DNA from: Vanilla planifolia
Lineage: Eukaryota > Streptophyta > Magnoliopsida > Asparagales > Orchidaceae
Length of the DNA: 64,000 bases
Reading direction: 5' to 3'
Assembly (NCBI GenBank): GCA_023846275.1
Contig: CM043877.1
Location: 10,213,107 to 10,277,106, forward strand
Shown here: positions 1 through 43,500 of the stretch, in pieces
Position numbering within the stretch: position 1 is the first letter of the stretch
Layout of the letters: every line of letters starts with the position of its first letter
Translations under genes and position numbers: made by a program
Notes under the pieces: generated by a model
What the model was told of the DNA's origin: nothing
The model's input: the letters and a program-made list of their open reading frames with translations, nothing else
Databases searched by the model: none

Positions 1-1189
1 GATGTTTTGGGTTCCTTCATGCCCCATGGCTATAGGCTATTCTTAAGCCAATCCATACAAAAATCTTGCAATTGTCTTATTTCATTATATGTTATTGACA
101 TTATGTGTTGCATTTGGTTATTCTTAGATTTATATCCAAGACAAGTTCTCTCTTCAAAGATAAAAAGAGCATTTGTTTTAACAAAGATTAACAACAACCA
201 CAACCATCAACGTCATTATCAGCACTAATTTTTTTATCATTCCAGAGCATATTCTGAGCAATAAATAGGATAGCAATTATATCATGTTAGATGTAACATT
301 CCTTTCACATCTTTTGAAGCAAAACAATTGGCCATAAATTCCCATGCACAAAGAGTACACATAAAACCAAACAAACCATTTTTTTCCATTTCAGTTTTCA
401 AGATGCATGAAAATAAAAACATCACATAATATGAAAGAAACATTAGAACAAGACTACCATCTCAAATTCTGCAAAATTCATGTTAAATGTATTGACGAAC
501 TCTAAGTAAAAATTTACAACTTATCATAACAAACAAGTGATTAACTGTCGAAATAGAATGATACAATTTTTTCCATACTTATTGGGGGTGAATCATTTTT
601 AAATAAAATAGAATATATTTAGATCATCTCACAAAAAAGCACATCAAATATAAATTATGTGCAATAACAAAAGAAATAAGAAAAAAGATGGCACATGAAA
701 AGTAAAGAGTGACCACCAACTAAAAAGATGCTACCTTAGAAGCATTAAAAATTCTACAATTAAATGTGCCAATTAGCATGATTATAGAAATAAGAACAAA
801 GCACACCACATAAAGATTATTTAAATAAAATAGAATATATTCAGGTCATCTCAAAAAAAGCACACCAAATAAAAATTACGTGGAACAACAGAAGAAATGA
901 GAACAAAGATGCTACATGAACAGTAAAGAGCCGCCACCAAGTATGGTCAGCACATTTTCTGCTCAAGTATGGTAACTAAGATATCAAGTCATGGCTTGAA
1001 GCAAAACACCACTCAAGCATTGTGAATAATAAGGGTCGAATTATAGTCTTACGGCTAATTCTCGCACAAAGATACAATTAATGGTTCCAAATTAGATAAA
1101 TTTGTAAAAGTCCAAAACATTTCTGCAACTGTTTTGATGAAATGATGAAACCGCCAAAAGCTAATCGTTTGCTAATCACAAAAACGGAC
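1..1189. other. ARP7 intron (partial), no exon recognised
   Basis: This lies downstream of the donor that ends ARP7 exon 2 on the minus strand. I looked on the minus strand for the next expected ARP7 exon (the conserved EQLVQLMFE segment) and did not find it, so the remaining exons should lie beyond the left edge. The stretch is AT-rich and carries a duplicated segment of about 123 bp (598-720 and 820-942). Confidence 0.5.
598..942. repeat. 123-bp direct repeat, two copies 99 bp apart
   Basis: The segments 598-720 and 820-942 match over their whole length. Both begin TTTAAATAAAATAGAATATAT and run through to a shared AGTAAAGAG...CCACCAA end. Scattered substitutions and small indels suggest an old local duplication. 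It lies inside the ARP7 intron and is not coding. Confidence 0.7.
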
Positions 1190-1577
1190 CTTTGGTGTGG
1201 AGAGTGGATCCGTAAATAAAATATGTCCTTCCTCTCCGATCTCCCAGCCGAGACTAGAGTAAAGAACATACCGGAGCAAATCCTCCATCGCATCCCAGTC
1301 ATTAATAAAACCCCTTACGATAGGATCGATCACCACTTCCTCGACCACCATGGAATCGCCCATGTCGCCGTCCTCCACCACGCGCTTCATCTTGCTCGGT
1401 ATAATCTGTTCACGAAGAAAGAAACACAACACAAACTCAAAAAAAATTTAGCATTATGTTGCTTGTGTGGTTGTAAACAATAAAGGAATGATCTTTAACC
1501 AAGGCCGGGTCTTGATCAGGAGCAGCGAAGCCAGCTTTCACGAGCTTTGATCCAGCGTCGACGACCACCGCCTCCAT
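1190..1577 (-). CDS. ARP7: Actin-related protein 7, first two exons (3' part outside window)
   Basis: ARP7 is a plant-specific nuclear actin-related protein, regarded as a subunit of SWI/SNF-type chromatin-remodelling complexes. Exon 1 is 1577-1500 (26 codons, MEAVVVDAGSKLVKAGFAAP, the actin-fold phosphate-loop strand). Exon 2 is 1405-1190 (72 codons, with IIPSKMKR, RGFINDWDAMEDLL and EGHILFTDPL). They are joined by a 94-bp GT-AG intron, phase 0. The DWDAMEDLL and ILFTDPL blocks are the standard early ARP/actin core and match ARP7 better than conventional actin. The start is the first ATG, just before the conserved MEA-VVDAGSK. A GT donor follows LSTPK at 1189, so the gene continues off the left edge, and only about 98 of some 360 residues are present. 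It is on the same strand as the synthetase gene, whose stop lies 1 kb upstream of this start. Confidence 0.93.
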
Positions 1578-2603
1578 GGGTAACTGAAAATGGTGTCGCC
1601 GCCGGAAACATCAACCACACTCCCACACTAACCAACGCCTCTTACAGATTCATCCATTAATAGCCGCATTTGTGGGGTAAAGTACATTGAATCTTACTCT
1701 TATTTTTCAAAAAAAAATTATTAATACTAACAAAATCAATTTTAATCTTTCAATTAGCTATTTTAAATCTAAACTTTTCAATTTCCAAAAAAAAAAAATA
1801 TTTTAAGAAGACTTTCCTAAAAACTTTTCTCTAATAAAATCAATCATAGCTTTTCATATATTGCATTAATTAATATTGACAATTTTTTGTACAATTGTAA
1901 CACAAAAAATTTAAAATATTTTAAAATATTCTTCAAGATTTTTAAAAAATTCCTCGAAATTTAGACAAAAGTGACTTTCACACACTTATTAAGAAATGTG
2001 AAATATATTTTTCTTTTTTATAATACAATTATCTTTAATTAAAGCTTAATACATAAAGTCATAAATTTACAAACTATAATTATAATATTATTACATTTTA
2101 TTTTATTTAAAATTCAAGCCATAAATATTCAATAAATCTATCATAAATCTCATGAATGACAATAAAATACCATTAAATTTTGCTGTTAAATTGAATTTCA
2201 AGAAAAACTTATTTGACACATGCTAATTCTTATTGTTATTATTCTTAATCTATTATTTTAATGGAAAAATATTTCCTTAATTACAATTCTATATTAATAA
2301 ATACCATAAAAAAATTAATTTTTATATTTTGATAACCAACCTTATCCATCATATCACAAAACTTTTACTATATTATCTTTTTTGTATTTTCAGTTATTTT
2401 AAAGACATTTCATTCAAAAATATGAACATTACCAAAAATAAAAAAAAAATTATACATCAATGAAAAATATCAGAAAAAATACATTTATTTTATCCCCAAA
2501 AAAATCTTTTTTTTTTTTCCAATCTCTCACATGAAGGGCAAATTCATAATTAATAAAAAAGAAGCTGATTTGCCTACCAACTTCAGCTGACATCACAGAT
2601 ATC
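1578..2603. other. Intergenic spacer, ARP7 promoter side / synthetase 3' side
   Basis: The first 100 bp upstream of the ARP7 ATG are moderately GC-rich. The rest is very AT-rich, with long A and T runs. I see no open gene or recognisable element. The ARP7 promoter and the synthetase 3' UTR and polyadenylation signals must lie here but cannot be placed from sequence alone. Confidence 0.5.
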
Positions 2604-33649
<31,046 letters not shown>

Positions 33650-33990
33650 CACGGGAATTCGACTAAAGCTGCGCAGCTCGCATCGCCCTCCGCTAACTCG
33701 GCTAAAGCAACAAGGTTACAAGTGTGATCGAACAACAGAAAAACGGTGAGGGATGATTGGGTGAAGATAGCACAACCATTTTCCCAAAAAACACGAACAT
33801 TAACGAGGACAAGAGACGGAATGATGTGTCGTAGACCACGGGAAAGCGCGAGAGAAGATTGCACCTCATTGTTCGCCTCTTCCGCTCTCGACCAAAGCCG
33901 TTATCGAAGCTCATCGACAAGACGAGTTTTGATTTATCCAACTCGGGCACATTTTGGCTCTATTTTTTTATTCAAAAATCCCTCATAAAT
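33650..33990 (-). promoter_or_regulatory. Synthetase 5' UTR and proximal promoter region
   Basis: The sequence immediately upstream of the ATG is markedly richer in G and C than the 14 kb beyond it and contains several CpG. A short upstream ATG starts a 6-codon frame that stops before the main ATG. No TATA box could be assigned with confidence. Placement rests on position and composition only. Confidence 0.4.
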
Positions 33991-36900
33991 CGATTTTAGA
34001 AAAAAAAAAACAAATAATCATAGAACAAATTTATGATATGAATATAAAAAATCACTTCTTTTAATTAAAATTTATATTTTAAAAATTCAACATGAACCCT
34101 CTCTTCTTTGAAAGCATTTATGTATTAAGTGATCATATGTTGAACATGATTAGGCCTACTCCTTGAGCTAGTCTAAATATTATCAACATAAAAACCTTGA
34201 GCTATAGAAGTAACAAATTAGGAACGACTAAACTTAAGAATGAGCTTAAAAAATGATAAGCTAAGAAAGGATGATCAAACAATAGATTAATATAGGATTA
34301 ATCTTTCTTTAAAAAAAGAATTCATAAGATTAAATTTAATAAATGATTAAGTAAAAAATGTACAAGAAACTAAAAGAATTAAAACTCCAACAAATATTCA
34401 ACTAAAAAATAATGTAATATAAAGCATTAAGAGAATTATTTAGATTAAGATTCTTGTAAAGTTTCAAGTTGACATAAGGATATTTTAGAGGATAATTAAG
34501 ACCAATAATTCATACTAAATATAACAAAACAATGGTCTCATATAGATTTTTGTAACAAAATTTTATTCTTATCGTAGCTACCAAAAGAAATACAAAATAA
34601 AAATATTGTTAGTAAACACTTGAATTAACATATTTTAATATTTAATTAGATTTAGAGCTCTTTTAAAACAAGCTTTTAAACTAAGATTTTTCAAGTTGTA
34701 TGTAACATTCCACTCAAATTAGCCAATTGTTACTAACTTAGTGATAAACATAATACAATATATATATATATATAAAGAAAAAAAGTTCTGAGTCATACTA
34801 CATAATAAGTAAAGCTCATACAATATAATATATATACAACATATGAGAAGCATATAAATAAAAATGTTATGTTTTTTTTTTTAAAACACCTAGTCTCCTT
34901 TTATGAGAAAACATATGAATTTATTTTTTAATATATTTTTTTATTTAGTTTACATGCCACTTTTTCTCTTTTAATTGATTCTAGAACAAATACCTTTAAC
35001 AATTCAATTTCAAGAGAGAAAAATGAAAACATAAGGAATAAGAGAAGTTGAAGACTATGCTTTTTCATTCAATTTCTTAAGTTTTAATCATTGCCTACTA
35101 ATTTTATTAGACTAAGGTTTTTAGTTATAAAAAAATTTCATCTACCTCTTAAATAATTTTTTATATCTTAGATTTTATATCACAACTCTTATATATCTTC
35201 AAAGAATATTAATATATGACTTCTTTACATATCCACGTAAAATATTGAGATATCTTACAACTATCAAAATACTATTATAAATTTGCAAAGCGGTAATCTA
35301 ATATTTCTACAAAATATCTCACTCTAAACCCTCAATAATAGATTTTGTTTCAATGGTACCAACTGTATTAAAGTGAGAGAATGATAAAGAAATTACAAAA
35401 GTGAAGGAGAGAGAGTTTTTGTTGAATATTAAGAATATCTTACTTTACTATTTTTTAAGGTTTAAATATAATATTTTATAACAAAATAATTATTTATTTA
35501 TTTTTCACGTATTTTATACATTTTAATTTCAAAATAGTCAATATTGAGAACTATCTTAAGAGATAATTTTCTTCTTCTCTTAAGTCCTTCACGAAGGCAT
35601 CAAAAGTACCAATAACCCTATCAAGCCTTCCTCATTTAATAAAATTAGTCTCTAATCATAATACTTAAATGATAAAATACAAAATTTGATAGAATAAGTT
35701 TGTACATAATGTCAACCCACAGTGTGTCAATAATATGCATCACATGCAATATTGGCTCCAAATTGGATTTCAACTCTTTTTTCTGCTAATATTCTAATAC
35801 TATGCACAATAGCCCATACTATTCACCTATGAAAAAATCACCATGGTAAATCTAAAGATTGATGCGGTAGGATAATGATAAGTTAGATATGATATCTTAA
35901 TAGAATTTTGTCATGCGTCAAACTAACAAATAGTATTATGCGAAGTATCAAATGCACATCTTGTGAAGGGTGGAAGTAGAATCGAAGAAGCAAATAAGGT
36001 GTAGTTGCAAGAGTTGCATAATAAGAATTGTGTAATTTGTTTTTTTGTTAGGGTATTAGAAGAATATCACAATTATCTTAAGTGAAAATGTTATATGCAT
36101 TCAAGATTCTCATGGAATTGGACAATTAATGTAACTAAGGTATAATGAAACTCTCATTCTTGTGTATTCATCTAATTTTGTATCTAAGAATTCATAGCTA
36201 CTTGATCCATGTTTTCATATTCACTTCTTTTGCTTGGTCAACAATGAAGAAATATTTATAAAGCTTCATGCCAATTTTTTGTAAATACCACATCTATTAA
36301 AGCAGAACTAATAATGCATGCAAAACCAAAGGAGAGTTATCATGATATCAATGAGTGTACCAAAATGCCTTTAAACTAAATGTCATAAATTAATCAAAAC
36401 CTTATGAATGTCATTTGAGATGGGTAAAAACATATACAATAGAAGACAATAATAAGAGAGAAGATAAGATTTTGCTTTGATAACCTTAAATCATAAAAAA
36501 TAGTAAGGTGAGGACTATTTATTTTATGATAATAACTATTTACAAGTATAGTACCTTGTCTTTTTTAGATAAGAGAAGAGTTATTTATAATTGAACAAAA
36601 AATAGCATAAAACCCAAGGTTTATATGTTTTGTTTGAGAATAAAGATAAGAAATGTTAATCAATACAAAAAAATTATTAGTACTTTTCCATTTATCTAAA
36701 GATATGTTTATGAGGTGATATTTCATGTATTTATCTTATGTGTCATTATCTTCAACTAAGTAATTGTTAGACAACTTATGTTATGAGCTAGTTATGTTCT
36801 TGTAGAATTAGATGAAACTTCATGGTCATAAGGTTGACATAAAGCCTCAATGAGTAGTGATTAACTTTTCAAGCCTTATACATTATGTCTTTTTTATTCA

Positions 36901-37582
36901 TGTTTATGCATGATGCCTTTTTGTTTTGTATGGATGTAATTATGGGTTTTCAGTTATACTTCTATTAAAATCTTTGTAAATTTTAGAATTGCTTACTTTG
37001 TATTTGATGGATGTTGAGAGGAAGGAAAGAAGATCCTTCAACTAAGAATTGGTTATTCTTTTAGGTCTTGAAAATTACAATCATAAAGAGAAGGTAGATG
37101 ATGCTATTTAAGTTAATTAAGAAAAGATAGATGAAGGTATTAGACATGGATGGTGTTTGGTAAAGGGAGTGTGTAGAGAATGAATTAAGGTACAACGAAA
37201 TGAAGCTTTGAGGTTGTGGTTTGGTTTGAGGAATTTAAATGGATGTTGGCCATGAAGTCAAGTAGAAAAAGGGATAAAAGTGACAACTAAGGTTAAGGTT
37301 GTCAAAGTGAAAGAGAAAAGGGATTAGAATTTTTGTGAGGTATTGAGACAGGATTGAGGTGCACAATGAGATTGGAATTATGAGATGTGAATGAAGAGGG
37401 GAGAGAAGAGAGATGAGGAATTGGATCCTAAACTTTAAGATAGGGGCATGCTCTTCAAAATATAAATAAACTTTTTTGACTTTATTTTACAAACATCATC
37501 AATAATTTTTTTTCTAATATATTAGCAAATATATTTATACATAAAATACTAAGAAATAAAAAAACAAATTTTTCTATAAAAA
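33991..37582. other. AT-rich gene-free spacer
   Basis: No ORF with a recognisable domain on either strand. Contains (TA)n simple sequence near 34757-34775. Probably eroded repeats. Confidence 0.4.
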
Positions 37583-37701
37583 TTGCATTTGGATAAGCAT
37601 ACTTTTGAAAAGTGACACCTTAATAAGCTTACTTATATGAATTATACACATATTTCTCTTTAGAATAATGCACCTACACAAAACCATCTTGGTTAATGCA
37701 T
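37583..37701 (+). repeat. 119-bp dispersed direct repeat, copy 1
   Basis: Matches 40449-40567 over exactly the same length in the same orientation, from TTGCATTTGGATAAGCATAC to AATGCATA, with scattered substitutions. The sequence on either side of the two copies does not match, so the ends are sharp. Confidence 0.85.
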
Positions 37702-38329
37702 AATAAAAATACCCTCAAAATAACTACCAACTAATAACTGACATAAGCGTTTAATATTATCATGTATTACCCAAAAAAATATTATTATATAATTTAACAT
37801 TATTTGAATATATTAAATATTTATTTCTAAACATCTTTAAATAAAAGAAAATATTAAATATATATATATAATATTATAATTTAGATATTAATATTTTCTA
37901 AATAAGAACCAATCAAACAACTTTCATTGATAAAGGAAATGATCATCATTTTAGTAGTTGAAAATACATATCTTTTAATGTTATAAAAGTAGGCACCTAA
38001 TACACTTAGAGGATTAAAAGAACAATTGTCCACTTTACCCCTCTAAAGGCTTGCTTGATTGGGCTTTTACTAGAATAAATTTTTACAATGTTAGTGAGGC
38101 CCATGCCCTCTTTTTCTTAAAAAAAACTTCACTTTCCCTACCCACTTTTCCATACCAACCAAAAGCCTAAGGTATAAATGTCTATACATTTCTTAAAACC
38201 TTAAATTAAAATAACAATCATTATATATATATATATAAAACCCAATTATTAAATATAATATTCTATATCTCAATTATTCGAATTATATATATATATATAT
38301 TTTTGTTTTCTTGATATTATTCTCACTAA

Positions 38330-38660
38330 GTGATGAGGTAGAAGAAAGAGGGGGAATTAAGAGAACATGCAGAAAAGGGATAGAGACGAACCGCGACAAG
38401 CGCAGCCCACTTGCGCGCGCGCGGATGCTGCACCGAGTTGCGCGGCCACCTTTTGTCACAGAAACGTGGGCGCGCGCGGATGCTGCACCGAGTTGCGCGG
38501 CCACCTTTTGTTACAGAAACGTGCGGCGCCTTCTCATTGCGGAGTTGAAAGCGGGAGCAGGCAGGATAAGGAAAGCTCCAAAAGCAAACGGCAAACAGTC
38601 ACGAGTGGCGCAAAAGCGATTCAGATTTGGAGACCCGGGATCGAGACTTTTGATGCACCA
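38330..38660. other. GC-rich island with 55-bp tandem duplication
   Basis: Strongly CpG-rich, with AT-rich simple sequence including (AT)n at 38283-38301 directly to the left. Within it a 55-bp unit is present twice (about 38415-38469 and 38470-38524), differing at only a couple of positions. It contains GGATGCTGCACCGAGTTGCG. Open frames on both strands (up to 124 codons) have repeat-driven, unrecognised translations. A promoter or 5' UTR relic or a young satellite are both possible. Confidence 0.6.
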
Positions 38661-40448
38661 TTTGATTTTTTTTTTTATTTCTTAATTTATCTCTTCTTTA
38701 TTTGTTCCCATTTGATTTGATTGAAAGCTTCTATTTGATAATATTTATAATGATGTTGTTAGATCTCACCGAATAATATCTCAAAAAAATTATTAATAAA
38801 TTTAAAATACGATATTAGTTTTGCTCTTGCTTCTTTGTTTTATGATGTTGTTAGGTTAATAATAATTTTAAATGTTATGAAATTTTATTTAAATAATATT
38901 TAACTATGGTGGAGATAACAAATGATAATTTATCCTAATTATTTGAAATTTTTAATAGTTGAAGATGTTTTTAGCACATAAGGTTTTATGTTTTATACAT
39001 CGATGTTTGCACTTGAAGTTTGGTGAGAGTGACACCTTATCTTGTATAAGATTTTCAACTCATTGAAGGCGACATCTCAGTAGATTTTTTTGTTTACCTT
39101 TAATCTTATGTGTAAGGCTGTTGGCCAATGCTAAAATATAAGTTGATTTTATTTTAAATTTTGGTAATTAAATTGGTTAGCTTTTAGGATAACTCTTGTT
39201 TGTTTTGATTAACATTATAATTGATATAATGCAATTAATATTAAGATTAAGAATGATATTGTGTGATTTAGATGAAAGCAAAGTTTGAAATAAAGTAGCT
39301 TAGTATGATGATTGCTATCCAAACAACGTTGCCTACTACAAATAGGGTATCACCCACGTCAAGGAATTATGATAATGTTTTAATTGGACGAGAGAAGTTC
39401 AATAAAAAACATTAAAACATAACCATTTTTTATTGAAAGGAAAAAAGAATAATGAGTAAAGTATGACATATATCTCAAATAGTAGAAAAAAATTTTAAGA
39501 AAGTTTGTATATGAAAAGTTCTTCAAGGCATTGAGTGTTACATTAAATTAATTTTAATGTACATACATTCCAATCTAAGAAAAGAAAGATTAATAAAACA
39601 TGAGAATAGTTAAAATTAAAATATCTCAAAAAATTTCTAAAAAAAAGTAAAATAATAAAAAATTTAATATATGGGTTGAAAAGTTCACTACAATAAATAG
39701 CAAGTTGTGTTTTGGCTACATAGACTCTTTGTAGCACAAACGATGGTTTGAGATCGAGGAACAATTATAGAAGTCAAACTAAAATCTTTGGATGCATGAG
39801 TTATGCTTAATTTAGATTTAGATTTAAATGAGGTTATTGATGATAATATATTAGATTTCTTAAAAGATGCTCTTAAGGAGCACTTCATATCTAAGTGTAA
39901 ATCATAGTCTTATTTTGGGATGGGGAATTGCTTAAGAGCACAAAGATATGTCAAATAATAAGATATTTACATAATTTCCTTTTGAGTAAAAAATTAGAAT
40001 CAATTCACCCTTAAACTATAAACTACACATTTGAAGATTTGGAAAAACTTTAATTATCTTAATTGTGTACTTGATGATTTGGAATAATTTTCATCATTTG
40101 AGTATTGAAGTAAGTTTGGTTTTCATATAAGATTCGTCTCTTCAAAAAAAGGACTTAGATTTACCATGAGCATAAGTCGTATACGCAAGAGAGAAATGGA
40201 CCAATGAGAATCTTGGAACATTAAGAAAGATAGAGAAAATAGAGTGGATGAGGAGATAATGCTTCTTGAGGCATTCATGTAATGGAACAATAATAAAAGT
40301 TAGTGAAGAAAGAATGTGATGTAGAATCGTCTAATATTAGCCCATAAACACACATTCACTGATGTCACATTAGTTTCACTAATCCACTAGTGTAAAATTT
40401 TGTTAAATCTACTTTAAAATGTTTAAAGTTAAAGTTTTCTTTTAAATG
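38661..40448. other. AT-rich spacer between the 119-bp repeats
   Basis: No gene or domain recognised on either strand. Confidence 0.4.
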
Positions 40449-40567
40449 TTGCATTTGGATAAGCATACTTTTGAAAAGTGGCACCTCAGGAAGCTTAATA
40501 TTATGGATTGCACATATATTTCTCTTCGGAATAATGCACCTACACAAAGCCATCTTGGTCAATACAT
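40449..40567 (+). repeat. 119-bp dispersed direct repeat, copy 2
   Basis: Direct copy of 37583-37701; see that entry. The two copies bracket about 2.75 kb that includes the GC-rich island at 38.3-38.7 kb. Confidence 0.85.
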
Positions 40568-43500
40568 ATTATCTAATTCTTGTTATAATTTTTTATTTAT
40601 GATCACGACATCTCTCATTTCTATTAACATAGTACTATTAAATTTCTAATAAATCATGTTATCATTTTTTTAGCTTACATTCTTTTTTTTTTTATGTATC
40701 ATACCCCATTTTCAATGGCGTATGATTTTTTAAAATATTATGTAAATTATTAAAAATTTAAAATAATATAAAAGTAAATAAATTCACTTTTGTCATAACA
40801 CTACTTTTACTTATATAAATTTTGCAAAAAAAAAAAGAAGAACTATCTTATCAATTAGCTTTTGATCCATATTTATCTTGCTCGTTACAATTGGTCCATC
40901 ATCATTTTCATTTACTTTCCCTCCATTGAGCACTCCCAATCTCAATGCCATCATCTATATTATAGATTATGCTAAATGCATCATTTTAGCCCATTGCTCT
41001 TACATTTGCTTACCCAGATCTTACCAGTTTACACATCTACCATATTCCCACACATAGCATCCACATAACACTTAGTTGCTTACCATACCTTGTTTACACA
41101 TTTAACCCACTCCCTCATATATTGTCTAACTAAAGCTCGCTCGCTCTCCAAGTTGTGTGTGCACCACGTGCTCACATCTTCGTAGTGCTCACAACTACTT
41201 CACTACTTGTCTTCATATGTTTTTTACTAAGGAAGAATGATGGATATGCAACTTTGTGAGAAGTCATGTATGTCACGAAAAACCTTTGAAATGATAAACT
41301 TTGACAATGATTTCGTCCATCATTAAATATCTTATTAGTATAAAATAAGAATATATTGAATTTCATTTGGCAAAGGCCACTTGTCACACATTTCTCACCC
41401 TCATTCTCTTTACACCCTCGTGTGATCACAATAAAAAAAAAAGAAATAAAAATAATACAATTTTACTTATTATTTTTTTAATAAATCATGAAGTGATCTT
41501 TAAATAAAAACTTGGAGATCAACCAATGAATCATAAACTCGAGCATACATAGCTTGGTTAGCATATAGTAAACAACATAAAATGTCCACAAATTTGATAT
41601 AACCTATTATATATTTGAATACATTATCCTTTAATTTGTTTTGACTCTTTCGATGTGACATTTCACAAAACTTGATAATATATTATATACCATTGTATTC
41701 TCAAAATTAACAACCATCACATCAATAACTTCACGACAATTAAATAGATAAAATACCAACAAAAATAACTCAATTATATCCCAAAAAGATGATGAAAACT
41801 TAATTAGATGAAGATTGAAATGAAAACTAAATTACATTGAGCATTAGGTGAAGATAACCATAAAATGCATTTTAAAATATTAAAAGTAAACGCATATTCT
41901 TTATTATAATTGAGAAAAGATGTTCACTAAATACATTATCATTACTCAAATTTATTAACCACAGTCTTCATACGAACATACAATATATGTTATTTACGAA
42001 CATAATTCTCATGAAGTTTTTTAATATTTTTGACTAACTTCAATTTATTGAACAAATATTTCATGCAAATAGAAATATTTTTCAAGAAATAAAAAAAGTT
42101 TCAACAAACAGGAAGAATTATTTAAAACCACTCAAAAATATTTAAACATACATACAAGAATAATATCAATAAAAATTTATTATAAAAAATAAAGTTACAT
42201 AATAATAAAAATAACAAAAAATATCTAAATTATTTTTTAAAAATATTATTACAATATTTTTATAAATATTATTATTTTTTATAAATATTATTACAATATT
42301 AAGATCATATAGATAAAAAAGCTATTAAAAACATACCCATAACTCATAACACAAAGAAGGAAAAAGCATTTAATCAATACTATTCTAGATTGCTGAACTA
42401 GCTTGTGTACATATGATGCAAGCTTGTTGTAAGCATCAATATGAAGTCTCTATTCTTTCTTCTTATGCTACTGTTCACCTTTCTTTAATTAAAGCCACCA
42501 AGCAAGAAAAAAGAAGTGCCAAAAATGATGAGAGTCGTCTTCTTCCTCTGGACCTTTACCTACCATTCTGATACATTAATGGCCATTCTAGGGTTGGCCC
42601 TCAAATGTGGATATGGAAGCCATGCTTCACAAGAGATCCCAATTATTGTAGTTATCATCATTTTGGCATAGGGATGAATAAAGACCATGAGAAGAGAAGT
42701 CCCCCTTTAAAAGTTATTTCTCAGTTTGTCTTGTGGACCTCTTGTTTTGTTTAGTAAGGGGAAGGGGATGGTAGGCCAAGCAAGGAGAGAAGAAGCTAAG
42801 TGTGGATCTCTTTGAGGGTTTGTTTGGTGTTGCTTAATGAAAGCATTTTTAAAACATTTGTGAGATAAGTTTTTGTGTATTTTTTTTAAATATTTTTGAA
42901 ATGTATATTTTGTGATCAAATTCTTCCAATAATGAAAATTATTTACTTATGTTTTTTAATAAAAATATTGCATTGGTTGGATGGACAAATATCTAAGCAT
43001 GATTAAATACTTATAGGAGAATCTAAGTAGCTCGTTGATAATTATTCTTTATGGAGTGCTTTTAACTTGATCGATAATGGGGTGGGAGTGGTGGAAAAGT
43101 GATATGGATCACTTTTTAGTTTGATTTTATTTCTTTTAATTAAGAACTTATTGTTAATAAATTTTAAATTTATATTAATTTGCATGTTGAAAAAACAATA
43201 TTATCTTAATCTTTTAAAATGATATATCATCTTGATTGTTGGCATATAAATCATTCTGAGCATAAGGAATTATCATATGGAAAGAGACATAAGAGAGATT
43301 CTAATCTTAAAAAGCAAATCTATATGGGCTTAGATCATAATTATTAGCCCCTATTACTTAATAGGTTTTATGATACGACACTAATTTATAGTTTTTTCAT
43401 AATCATTTATTAATAATAATAATTATTTAATTAAAGTTTAATTAATTGATTAGTTGAATTTTATAATTTCGTAATTTGAATCAATTAAAATTATCAAAAT

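Noticed and set aside
38283-38720. Open frames up to 124 codons over the GC island
   Set aside because: They are driven by the 55-bp duplication and by high GC; no domain on either strand.
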